From: Neobacillus sp. DY30
GTDB taxonomy: Bacteria > Bacillota > Bacilli > Bacillales > Cytobacillaceae
Assembly (NCBI RefSeq): GCF_030123065.1
Contig: NZ_CP126093.1
Coordinates: forward strand, 2,980,001-3,044,000
Direction of reading: 5' to 3'
DNA: 64,000 bases
Shown here: positions 8,612 through 16,453 of the stretch, piece by piece
How the letters are laid out: every line of letters starts with the position of its first letter
Position numbering within the stretch: position 1 is the first letter of the stretch
Notes under the pieces: model-generated
Told to the model about the DNA's origin: nothing
What the model saw: only the letters and a program-made list of their open reading frames with translations
Database searches by the model: none
Made by a program: the position numbers and the translations under genes

Positions 8612-8932
8612 ATGAAATTTCCAAATGACGCGGATGGAGAGGCTTTACATAGTCTATATAAAGATGGAGTAAATTTTAAAAAACAACAATCAGTGGACTT
8701 TTTTGTTGCCGTGCCTGATAAAGCAACAGGTGAAAAATTATCGCAAGTACTAAAGAAAGAAGGATTCAATTGTTTCTTGGAGCAAGACGACGAAACGGAA
8801 GAGTGGGCATGTTGCTGCTCTAAAAGAATGTTATTAAACTATAATGAATTAATAAAAATACAGAATAAATTAAATGATGTAAGTAAACCACATGGTGGTT
8901 ACTCTGACGGTTGGGGCGTTTTTGTAGATTAA
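8612..8932 (+). CDS. RraB-like (regulator of ribonuclease activity B) family protein
   Basis: 106 residues starting at ATG 8612 after GGAGGAAAAACG. The N-terminus FPNDADGEALHSLYKDGVNF and the following VDFFVAVPDKATGEKLSQVL match the ferredoxin-like fold of the RraB superfamily, in which D-G-x-AL and the second strand are conserved. The C-terminus ends GGYSDGWGVFVD, the usual ending G(R)xDGWGC/VxV of this family. In gammaproteobacteria RraB inhibits RNase E. In Bacillaceae, which lack RNase E in many genera, the role of these homologues is not established. The gene is monocistronic with a terminator at 8996-9043. Confidence 0.75.
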   Translation: MKFPNDADGEALHSLYKDGVNFKKQQSVDFFVAVPDKATGEKLSQVLKKEGFNCFLEQDDETEEWACCCSKRMLLNYNELIKIQNKLNDVSKPHGGYSDGWGVFVD

Positions 8933-8995
8933 AATTATTAAGGAATCAAAAAGATGCTTGTACTTGTATAGTCCTTTGATGCTTTATACGCAAGA

Positions 8996-9043
8996 AAGTG
9001 CCAGATATCACCCGAGAAATTGGGCGGTACCTGGCATCTTTTT
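8996..9043 (+). terminator. Factor-independent terminator
   Basis: GTGCCAG...CCC pairs with GGG...CTGGCAT and is followed by CTTTTTTG. It ends the RraB-like gene. Confidence 0.75.
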
Positions 9044-9139
9044 TGTATGATTAAAGATAGTTGTTAACTCATTAACATAGACAAATATTCCTAATATGGT
9101 ATTCTTTTGGTGTATTTAATGATTGAAAGGTTGATTGCA

Positions 9140-9877
9140 ATGTACAATAAACAAGATTTGTTAAAGCACCTTAAAGAATTGGGAATCAACGGAAATGGAA
9201 CATTACTAGTCCATTCATCCATGAAAAGTATTGGGCAAGTAGAGGGTGGGGCGGATACTGTCCTTGATGCCCTTTCAGAATATATGAAAAATGGTCTTTT
9301 GGTATTTCCTACTCATACATGATCGTATATTAAGGCGGAGAATCCTCGATTTGATGTCAATGACTCACCATCTTGTGTTGGAATATTAACAGAACTGTTT
9401 CGAAAACGTCCGGGTGTTGTTCGCTCATGGCATCCAACACATTCGGTAGCTGCTCTGGGAAAAGGAGCACATGAGTTTATCGCGGGAAATGAACAATTCG
9501 ACACACCTTGTGCACGTGGATCGAGTTGGGGGAAATTACTCGATCAGAAGGCAACGATTTTGTTAATCGGAGTCGATTTACGAAGATGTACCTATATTCA
9601 TGGAGTCGAGGAATGGCTTGACATACCAGGTAGATTGACAGATGAGCACGAAATGCTTTACACCATATTACCGGATAAAACGGAAATTTCTATTCCGCAA
9701 AGAAGACATATTGGTCATACCTCTGAAAAATATGAGCGAGTTGAAGATATTTTTCTAAAAAATCAAGTTATGTAAAAAGGTCAATTTGGCGATGCAACCG
9801 TAAGAGTATGTGATACAGTAAAAATGACAGATTTGCTAATTCACTTACTAAAAGAAAAACCAGATTTGTTTTCTTGA
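9140..9877 (+). pseudogene. Aminoglycoside N(3)-acetyltransferase-like gene with two internal stops
   Basis: From ATG 9140 the frame reads MYNKQDLLKHLKELGINGNG, then LLVHSSMKSIGQVEGGADTV and LLVFPTHT, typical of AAC(3)/YokD enzymes that acetylate aminoglycosides with acetyl-CoA. A TGA at 9320-9322 stands where the family has a Trp (PTHTW or PTFTW). The frame then continues with WHPTHSVAALGKGAHEF, DTPCARGSSWGKLLD, LLIGVDLRRCTYIHGVEEWL and a second stop TAA at 9773-9775, and ends after LIHLLKEKPDLFS at TGA 9877. No frameshift is needed; two single-base changes have broken the gene. Expected family length is about 260-270 codons, met by the total. Confidence 0.8.
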
Positions 9878-10127
9878 TTTATAGGGTCTTTCTCCATCTA
9901 TTAATCCAGCACTGCAGTATTTCAAATTGTAAAAATGGTTTGTTGTTTTAATAATAGAAAACAAAATTAGCGACGGTTTTACAGGAAAAGGGGAATCCCC
10001 TTGATGGTCCCTTGCAGCTTTTTTCTCTTGTTATTCCCGCCAATAAACAAATCAGAAAATTGACATTTCTAATCAACGTGCTAATATTAACCATGTAGGG
10101 TAATTTTTCAAATGAATAGATGAATCA

Positions 10128-10225
10128 AATCCGCTAGAGGTGCCTTTTTAAAAGGCTGAGATTGAAGTGCTACTTCGGGACTCTATGAACCTGATCTGGG
10201 TTATACCAGCGTAGGGAAGTGGGAA
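10128..10225 (+). promoter_or_regulatory. Thiamine pyrophosphate (TPP) riboswitch
   Basis: All conserved THI-box blocks are present in order: GAGGTGCC near 10137, GGCTGAGA at about 10153-10160, a short variable stem with TTCGGGAC, then TGAACCTGATCTGGGTTATA and CCAGCGTAGGGAAGTGG. It lies about 120 bp before tenI and is followed by a terminator (10269-10298), so TPP binding should cause early termination of the thiazole operon. Confidence 0.95.
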
Positions 10226-10268
10226 ATTCGATATTTGAAGAGCAAATGCGCAATTTCAGATTTTTCGG

Positions 10269-10298
10269 CCACTTTCTTACTATAGGAAGTGGTTTTTT
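10269..10298 (+). terminator. Riboswitch-controlled terminator
   Basis: CCACTTTC (10269-10276) pairs with GGAAGTGG (10285-10292), then TTTTTT. The stem contains sequence similar to GGGAAGTGG at the 3' end of the aptamer (near 10214-10222), which could compete for the 5' arm to form an antiterminator. This is the expression platform of the TPP riboswitch. Confidence 0.8.
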
Positions 10299-10342
10299 GT
10301 TGTTTACTTGATTTCATAGATAAGTAGCATTTCCAATAGGAG

Positions 10343-10975
10343 GTGACTTGTATTTTAACGAGTGTTAAAGAGAAAGAGCTACATATCATATCCAACGGAA
10401 AAATGGCAATCGAACAGTTAGCGGAAATTGTAAGTGATATTCATCCATATATAACTGCCATTCATATACGAGAAAAACAAAAAAGTGCTAGGGAACTATT
10501 TCAAACAGTCGAATTTTTAACAAAAAATAACATACCACTATCAAAGATCATGATTAATGACAGGGCAGATGTTGCACTAGTATCAGGGGCTAGAGGCGTT
10601 CAATTAGCCTATCATAGTTTAGATGTAGACAGTGTAAAAGAAAACTTTCCTCAGCTTAGGATAGGGAGTTCTATCCATTCCTATCATGAGGCTCTAAAAG
10701 CAAAAGAGAAGGGTGCAGATTACGTTCTATACGGACATGTTTTCCAGTCTCAATCAAAACCAGGTAAGAGTCCAAAGGGTCTTGAGGAATTAAAAAAGCT
10801 ATCAAAACTAGATATTGATGTGATTACCATTGGAGGGATCACACCTGATAATACGGAGCAGGTTCTACAGGAAGGGGCAAACGGGATTGCTGTCATGTCA
10901 GGTGTTTTAGAAGCGCGTGACCCATTATTGGCAGTAAATGCTTATAATAAGGCATTAAAAAATGGAGGTGGATAA
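10343..10975 (+). CDS. tenI: Thiazole tautomerase TenI
   Basis: A TIM-barrel protein of about 207-210 residues in the thiamine-phosphate-synthase superfamily. ISNGKM, HIREKQKSARELF, IMINDRADVAL, GVQLAYHSLDV and YGHVFQSQSKPG followed by TIGGITPDNTEQVL match TenI, which aromatises the thiazole carboxylate phosphate tautomer. Position as first gene before thiO-thiS-thiG-thiF supports TenI over ThiE. The start is odd: GTG 10343 lies inside the ribosome binding site AGGAGGTGA (10338-10346), whereas ATT 10352, five bases after that site, would give the better geometry and a protein starting (M)LTSVKEKELH. The end at TAA 10975 touches the thiO start. Confidence 0.88.
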   Translation: MTCILTSVKEKELHIISNGKMAIEQLAEIVSDIHPYITAIHIREKQKSARELFQTVEFLTKNNIPLSKIMINDRADVALVSGARGVQLAYHSLDVDSVKENFPQLRIGSSIHSYHEALKAKEKGADYVLYGHVFQSQSKPGKSPKGLEELKKLSKLDIDVITIGGITPDNTEQVLQEGANGIAVMSGVLEARDPLLAVNAYNKALKNGGG

Positions 10976-10976
10976 A

Positions 10977-12107
10977 TTGGAAAATTCTTTTGATGTTGCC
11001 GTAATCGGAGGAGGAATTAACGGAGCCTCGATTGCCTATCAGCTATCAAAAACAGGAAGAAAAGTAATCATGATTGAGAAGAATCAATTGGCATGCCAAG
11101 CTTCAAGTGCTGCTGCGGGAATGCTGGCAGCACAAGCGGAGCTGGAACATGACGGTCCGTTATTCCAGATGGCTTTAAAAAGTCAGAAGATGTTTTCTAA
11201 TCTCTCTAGTGAGTTATTTGAATACAGCGGAGTGGATATTGAGTATGTGAATAAAGGAATGTTAAAAATTGCAGAATCTGAAGAAATCGCATTAGAAGTA
11301 AAAAAACAGGTCACCTTTCAAAGAAAGTGGGATCCAGCAATAAAATGGCTGGATCCAAAGGAATTAAGAGAAATGGAGCCGTCCCTGTCACCTAGTCTAC
11401 CTGGTGCGATGTATCTCCCGAATGATGGGCATGTGCAGCCAGCAAAGTTAACACAAGCTTTTGCTAAAGCAGCTGTCAATTTTGGTGCAGTAATACGCCA
11501 AAATACGGAGGTCCTATCTTTTAAATTTGAAAACAGTCAGGTAAAAGGCGTGATAACCACCAATGGCACCGTAAACTGTGATCAAGTTGTCGTTGCCACT
11601 GGCGCTTGGTCTGCAAAATTAATGCGTGAATCAGGAATGGAGATTAGTGTGTATCCCGTGAAAGGCGAATGCTTTTCTGTTAGGTCGGAAAAGCCGATCA
11701 TTAACACAACGATTTTTTCAGACAAACGATGTTATCTCGTACCAAAACGGAATGGCGAAATTTATATCGGTGCGACCATGATAGAAAAAACATATGATAA
11801 CTCCGTTTCACCAAAGGGTATCGCAAGATTAATAGAAAGAGCCACTCAACTGGTTCCGCAGATTAAGGATGCTGCATGGGAGCGAGTGTGGTCGGGAATT
11901 CGACCTCAGACAGGAGATGGCCTTCCTTATATTGGTGAGCATCCAAGATGGAAGGGGCTATTTGTTGCTGCCGGGCATTTTAGAAATGGGATTTTATTAA
12001 GTCCTATTACAGGGAAATTAGTAGCTGATTTAGTAGCAGGCAGTTTGCGAAATGATGATCTACTCTCAGCTTTTCAGTTAGAAAGACACAAAGAAACTGT
12101 ACGATAG
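10977..12107 (+). CDS. thiO: Glycine oxidase ThiO
   Basis: A DAO-fold flavoenzyme of about 376 residues that oxidises glycine to the imine needed by ThiG for the thiazole ring. The N-terminal FAD motif is [19 protein letters not shown], followed by [11 protein letters not shown]; the C-terminal [13 protein letters not shown] and [14 protein letters not shown] are typical of the family. Start chosen at TTG 10977, six bases after GGAGGTGG; ATG 10962 in the same frame lies within tenI and would place this site inside the coding region. Overlap-free coupling to tenI (one base) shows an operon. Confidence 0.92.
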   Translation: MENSFDVAVIGGGINGASIAYQLSKTGRKVIMIEKNQLACQASSAAAGMLAAQAELEHDGPLFQMALKSQKMFSNLSSELFEYSGVDIEYVNKGMLKIAESEEIALEVKKQVTFQRKWDPAIKWLDPKELREMEPSLSPSLPGAMYLPNDGHVQPAKLTQAFAKAAVNFGAVIRQNTEVLSFKFENSQVKGVITTNGTVNCDQVVVATGAWSAKLMRESGMEISVYPVKGECFSVRSEKPIINTTIFSDKRCYLVPKRNGEIYIGATMIEKTYDNSVSPKGIARLIERATQLVPQIKDAAWERVWSGIRPQTGDGLPYIGEHPRWKGLFVAAGHFRNGILLSPITGKLVADLVAGSLRNDDLLSAFQLERHKETVR

Positions 12108-12118
12108 GAGGTAATAAC

Positions 12119-12322
12119 ATGACGGTAGTATTAAATGGGGAGTTAATCCAATTACCAGAACATGTAGTATTTATTTCCGATGTTCTGAAACATTATGAAG
12201 TCCATGATAGGGTCGTTATTGTGGAAGTAAACGGTGAAATTGTAAATAAGGTAGAACATCAAAGTACTAGGTTATCAGATAAAGATCGAATTGAAATAGT
12301 CCATTTTGTAGGAGGCGGTTGA
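12119..12322 (+). CDS. thiS: Sulfur carrier protein ThiS
   Basis: A 67-residue ubiquitin-like protein ending in the required Gly-Gly (FVGGG). The C-terminus is adenylated by ThiF and then carries the thiocarboxylate sulfur for thiazole formation on ThiG. ATG 12119 follows GGAGGTAATAAC. It is directly followed by thiG. Confidence 0.95.
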   Translation: MTVVLNGELIQLPEHVVFISDVLKHYEVHDRVVIVEVNGEIVNKVEHQSTRLSDKDRIEIVHFVGGG

Positions 12323-12323
12323 T

Positions 12324-13091
12324 ATGTTAAAAATAGGTTCATTATCCTTTCAATCTCGTTTGTTACTTGGAACGGGAAAGTATCCAAGCTTTGACATCCA
12401 AAAGGAAGCGGTGGAAGTTTCCGAAGCAGAAATTCTCACATTTGCGGTGCGACGAATGAATATTTTTGAAGCAAGCCAGCCGAATTTTTTAGAACAGCTA
12501 GATACTAATAAATATAGTTTGCTGCCAAATACCGCAGGAGCGAAAACAGCAGCAGAGGCTGTCCGGATCGCAAAACTAGCAAAAGCTTCAGGCCTATGCG
12601 ATATGATTAAAGTGGAAGTGATCGGCTGTGATAAAACCTTGCTTCCTGACCCGATTGAAACCCTAAAGGCAACGGAAGAATTGGTGAAGGAAGGCTTTAT
12701 TGTCCTTCCCTATACCTCCGACGATGTAGTATTAGCCAGGAAACTTCAAGAAACTGGCTGTCATGCGATCATGCCAGGAGCTTCCCCGATAGGTTCTGGT
12801 CAAGGTATTATCAATCCTGTCAACCTTAGCTTTATTATCGAACAAGCGGTTGTTCCCGTTATCGTTGATGCTGGTATTGGCTCACCAGCTGATGCTGCAT
12901 TGGCTATGGAAATAGGAGCCGATGGTGTGTTATTAAATACGGCTGTATCAGCAGCGAAGGATCCGGTAAAAATGGCAAAAGCAATGAAATTAGCAATTGA
13001 AGCTGGACGATTAGGCTATGAAGCCGGTCGAATCGAGAAAAAGAGATATGCTTCAGCAAGCAGTCCAAAGGAAGGAATGAGTATCGGGTGA
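12324..13091 (+). CDS. thiG: Thiazole synthase ThiG
   Basis: A 255-residue TIM-barrel enzyme that joins deoxyxylulose phosphate, dehydroglycine and ThiS thiocarboxylate. [44 protein letters not shown] (with the imine-forming Lys), [13 protein letters not shown] and [20 protein letters not shown] are all present. The end overlaps the thiF start by four bases (GTGA), indicating translational coupling. Confidence 0.97.
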   Translation: MLKIGSLSFQSRLLLGTGKYPSFDIQKEAVEVSEAEILTFAVRRMNIFEASQPNFLEQLDTNKYSLLPNTAGAKTAAEAVRIAKLAKASGLCDMIKVEVIGCDKTLLPDPIETLKATEELVKEGFIVLPYTSDDVVLARKLQETGCHAIMPGASPIGSGQGIINPVNLSFIIEQAVVPVIVDAGIGSPADAALAMEIGADGVLLNTAVSAAKDPVKMAKAMKLAIEAGRLGYEAGRIEKKRYASASSPKEGMSIG

Positions 13092-14107
13092 ATAATCGGT
13101 ACTCACGACAAGAATTATTTTCACCTATTGGAAAAGAGGGACAACAACGAATTTACAATAAGCATGTGCTCATAATAGGAGCGGGGGCACTTGGAACAGC
13201 AAGTGCCGAAGCACTCGTCCGTGCTGGAATTGGGAAACTAACGATTGTGGATCGTGATTATGTAGAATGGTCGAATTTACAGCGGCAGCAATTATATACA
13301 GAGAATGATGCCCATAATCGAATTCCAAAGGTAATCGCTGCTAAAAATCGTTTAACAGACATTAACTCTACCGTGGACATTGAGGCAATCATTGAGGATG
13401 CCTCAGTCTTAGAACTTGAAACCTGGGCTGAAAAAGCGAATCTTATCATTGATGCAACTGATAATTTCGAAACAAGAATGATCATTAACGATGTATCACA
13501 AAAGGTTGGAGTCCCATGGATCTACGGTGCTTGCGTTGGAAGCTACGGAATATCCTACACCATTATTCCAGAAAAAACTCCTTGCCTTTCTTGTATACTA
13601 GAAACAGTTCCGCTAGGAGGATTAACGTGTGATACAGCAGGAATTATTAATCCAGCGGTTAACATGGTTGTTTCTCATCAAATAAGTGAAGCATTAAAAA
13701 TTTTGGTCGGTGATTGGGATTCATTAAGGAACAAACTGGTTTCTTTTGATGTATGGAAAAACCAGTATACCAGCATAAATGTAGATAAACTGAAAAATGA
13801 GGATTGCCCCACTTGTGGTATAAAACGCTCTTATCCATTTTTATCCTTTGAAAATCAAACAAAGTCAGCTGTACTTTGTGGAAGAGATTCTGTCCAGATA
13901 CGACCTTCCGTTCCTGTTGTACGTAATTTGGAAGCTTTAGAAAACCTATTAATAAATCAAGGAGGAATCGTACAGCGAAATCCTTACCTATTATCTTATT
14001 CAGTGGATACTCACCGATTAGTCATTTTTAAAGACGGAAGGGTTTTAGTGCACGGAACGAAGGATATTACTGAAGCAAAGTCGCTATACCATAAATACTT
14101 GGGTTAA
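13088..14107 (+). CDS. thiF: ThiS adenylyltransferase ThiF
   Basis: An E1-like enzyme of 339 residues. The ATP-binding region is [19 protein letters not shown], followed by [16 protein letters not shown] and the Asp of [10 protein letters not shown]. Two zinc-binding Cys pairs appear as PCLSC and DCPTC, and GLTCDTAG carries the catalytic-region Cys. It adenylates the ThiS C-terminus and takes part in sulfur transfer. The last 80 residues resemble a small extra domain found in longer ThiF/MoeB proteins. It starts at GTG 13088 inside the end of thiG. In Bacillus subtilis thiD follows thiF; here no thiD is present and an insertion element lies 180 bp further on. Confidence 0.93.
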   Translation: MNNRYSRQELFSPIGKEGQQRIYNKHVLIIGAGALGTASAEALVRAGIGKLTIVDRDYVEWSNLQRQQLYTENDAHNRIPKVIAAKNRLTDINSTVDIEAIIEDASVLELETWAEKANLIIDATDNFETRMIINDVSQKVGVPWIYGACVGSYGISYTIIPEKTPCLSCILETVPLGGLTCDTAGIINPAVNMVVSHQISEALKILVGDWDSLRNKLVSFDVWKNQYTSINVDKLKNEDCPTCGIKRSYPFLSFENQTKSAVLCGRDSVQIRPSVPVVRNLEALENLLINQGGIVQRNPYLLSYSVDTHRLVIFKDGRVLVHGTKDITEAKSLYHKYLG

Positions 14108-14335
14108 TTAGAATGAATAACCGTTGCCTTTGGATTCGTAGTCAGTATTCTATAGTTTGATATGTGCAGCAATGATTGAAATTCTACTCTCGGCCAAAAT
14201 GAAAGAGCAGAATATCATACGAAATCATGAGCTGGAGCCGGTCATTAGGCTATGCGTTGGCAAAGCTTGCTGATTTCCTTAATAAAGGTGCCTGTGGTCA
14301 AGCCCCCGAAAAATAGACATTGGAAAATTCGACAT

Positions 14336-15230
14336 TTATGATGCATTTTGGTAATTAAAACAATACATTTTAGGAGAAACGAATCCCATTCTTTTTTGGA
14401 TTCGTTTTTCATTGTAATAACGAATATATTTCTTTAAATTATGTTGAAAAGAATCAATTGGGCTGTTGGGATAAAAACAAGGGAATTCCGTTTTTAACTG
14501 CGAAAAAAAGCTTTCAATAACAGCGATATCCCAACAGTTTGCCTTTCGTGACATTCTTGGTATGAATTGTAGCTCCTTACTTAGATTGCGGTACATGTGG
14601 GATCTGTAAACACTTCCTTGGTCGATATGGATCAGAATGCCCTCCAATGTATCCAATTTTCTCTTTTCCTGTGCTGCCTTGATGGTGGTATTTATCAATT
14701 CCTTATTAGGGCTTGAACTCATTTCAAAGGCAATCACTTCACGATTAAATAAATCCATTACTGCAGAAATATACATCTTTTCCTGTCCCATCATAACCTC
14801 AGTCATATCCGTTACCCATTTTTGATTGGGATGAACGGAGTCAAAATCCCGATCCAACAGATTTTTATAGACATAGCCTGCAGATTGTTCCTTCGTTTCA
14901 TGAGTAGTTTTTGGTTGCCTCACCTTTACTTTCAAATTGTCCTCATTCATGAGTCGCGCTACTTTTTTATGGTTTATTATGATGCCTTCGGCTTTTAAAG
15001 CTCGTGATATTCTTTTGGCTCCATACGTACCCTTGTGAAGGAAATATATCCTTTTTATCTGTTTTAAATCTTGGCGTTCTTCTCCAGATGCTTGGGCTTA
15101 GGACGTTTAAGAAATGCAAAATAACCACTTGAGGAAACCCAGAGTATACGGCATAAAAGGTTGACTGGATAATCCTTTCTCAAATAAGTAATAGCTTTGA
15201 ATTTCTTGCTTATTCGTTCCCTTTGAGAAA
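14336..15230 (-). pseudogene. IS3-family transposase orfB, frameshifted
   Basis: The 5' part reads SKKFKAITYLRKDYPVNLLC and SSGYFAFLKRPKPKH; a one-base shift near 15075-15085 then leads into GEERQDLKQIKR, GTYGAKRISRALKAEGIIIN and HKKVARLMNEDNLKVKV. From 14950 to 14336 the integrase core is open: NQKWVTDMTEV (first Asp), MDLFNREVIAFEM, HIDQGSVYRS (second Asp) and NCWDIAVIESFFSQLKTE (Glu). The catalytic triad is intact, but the split reading frame makes this a pseudogene. Confidence 0.75.
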
Positions 15231-15522
15231 GGCCTGGAACTTTTTTAGGATTTCTATCTCCATCTCTTTTTCTTTTAATATCTTCTCCAACCCCCGGATT
15301 TGCTTTATGTCTTTTGACTGAGAAGGCTGCAAACTAGAGCGTGCATTCACAAAAGTCCCTTCTCACCTTTATCTTTAAAAGAGATTACCCAGCGATTCAC
15401 TGTATCTCGGTGTAAATCTAGTTCATTTGCAACTTCAGCCACGGGCCTTTTATTTTCCAGCACTTGACACACTGCTTCCAACTTAGTTTCGACACTATTA
15501 TGTGATAATTGTTTTTTCCCAT
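15227..15522 (-). pseudogene. IS3-family orfA, frameshifted
   Basis: Readable blocks are LSHNSVETKLEAVCQVLENK, RPVAEVANELDLHRDTVNRW and VISFKDKGEKG, a helix-turn-helix of the InsA type, then after a frame change NARSSLQPSQSKDIKQI and a leucine-zipper-like KILKEKEMEIEILKKFQAFL. At least one base is lost near 15360. It ends at the start of orfB, as is normal for this IS family. Confidence 0.65.
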
Positions 15523-15608
15523 GTTAATTGTCCCCCCAAGAAACTCAGATATGACGTATCTTCATCATACTCTATATGTCTATTATAAGGGGGTCCAACC
15601 ACTGGTAC

Positions 15609-16453
15609 TTGTCGGAGGTGACTAAATTCGACTGGTGACACAGGTGCCTTTTTAAATGGCGGATACTTATTTTTCTATGATAATTTTCATAGAAAAGGGT
15701 AATCTGAAGTTCTATATAAAAATATACAATATAGGAAATCTTTACCTTATAATCCTAAAAAAAACAAATTAATATTAAAACAAGTTAATTATTGGCTATG
15801 ATTAATCCTATGAACGAAAAAAATCAAAGGAGCTAGACGATAATTTACCAATTAAACATGACCGAATAGCTCGTCTTATTAAAGATGGACGATTCAGCTA
15901 CGCCATCACCCTTTTAAGAAGCAGTAAGACAATAGGATGACACGGAGAAGCTTGCGCTATTTTCACCATCCGAGCTAGAGTTCCTAAAAGAGCAACGCTA
16001 ACCTTTGCTTTATGACCAGACCGAACTAAGGAATGTAGGCCAAGCGACATGGGAGGGTACATCACCATAAGCTGCACAGAGATCTATTGTGCATCACACA
16101 CTGATCCACCCACACAAACCAAGTTTATCCGATGGCATTGGCGTAGCGAACATAGCTACTGTAACAGTTTCACAGATTTATAAAATACTGTTGATCATGT
16201 GTCGAAAAATATTATTTTAATACCATTCCAACGTGGAAAACCGTTGATAGATTAATATTTATAGAGGGAGGTGATTTAATGTCATAATATCAAGGATTTT
16301 AACAGTTTTTTTCGGATGGGAAGCACTATACCGTATGCTTAGATTATTAAACCAATTAAGTTTTATATGTACCCACCATAGTAAATGCATGCAGTTTCTC
16401 TCAATATAGTTATTTTTTTTGTGTTAAATGAATATTTTTATAAAGGAGATTAC
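15609..16453. other. Intergenic region without a recognisable gene
   Basis: About 845 bp. It has a 15-base match to the TPP riboswitch P-stem (AGGTGCCTTTTTAAA at 15642-15656), then AT-rich sequence. A stretch at about 15830-15960 can be read as DNLPIKHDRIARLIKDGRF, but soon meets stops and matches no family I know. The last 100 bases should contain the promoter of the secreted protein gene. Probably decayed DNA. Confidence 0.4.

Larger units (their letters stand above)
14288..15608 (-). mobile_element. Decayed IS3-family (IS150-like) insertion sequence
   Basis: About 1.3 kb bounded by imperfect inverted repeats: left GTGCCTGTGGTCAAGCCCCC...AATAGAC (14288-14318) and right, on the minus strand, GTACCAGTGGTTGGACCCCC...AATAGAC (15608-15578). 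Inside are the remains of an orfA (helix-turn-helix) and an orfB (DDE integrase core) in the minus direction, as expected for IS3 elements. Both frames are shifted, so the element cannot move by itself. I could not see a clear target-site duplication. Confidence 0.75.
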
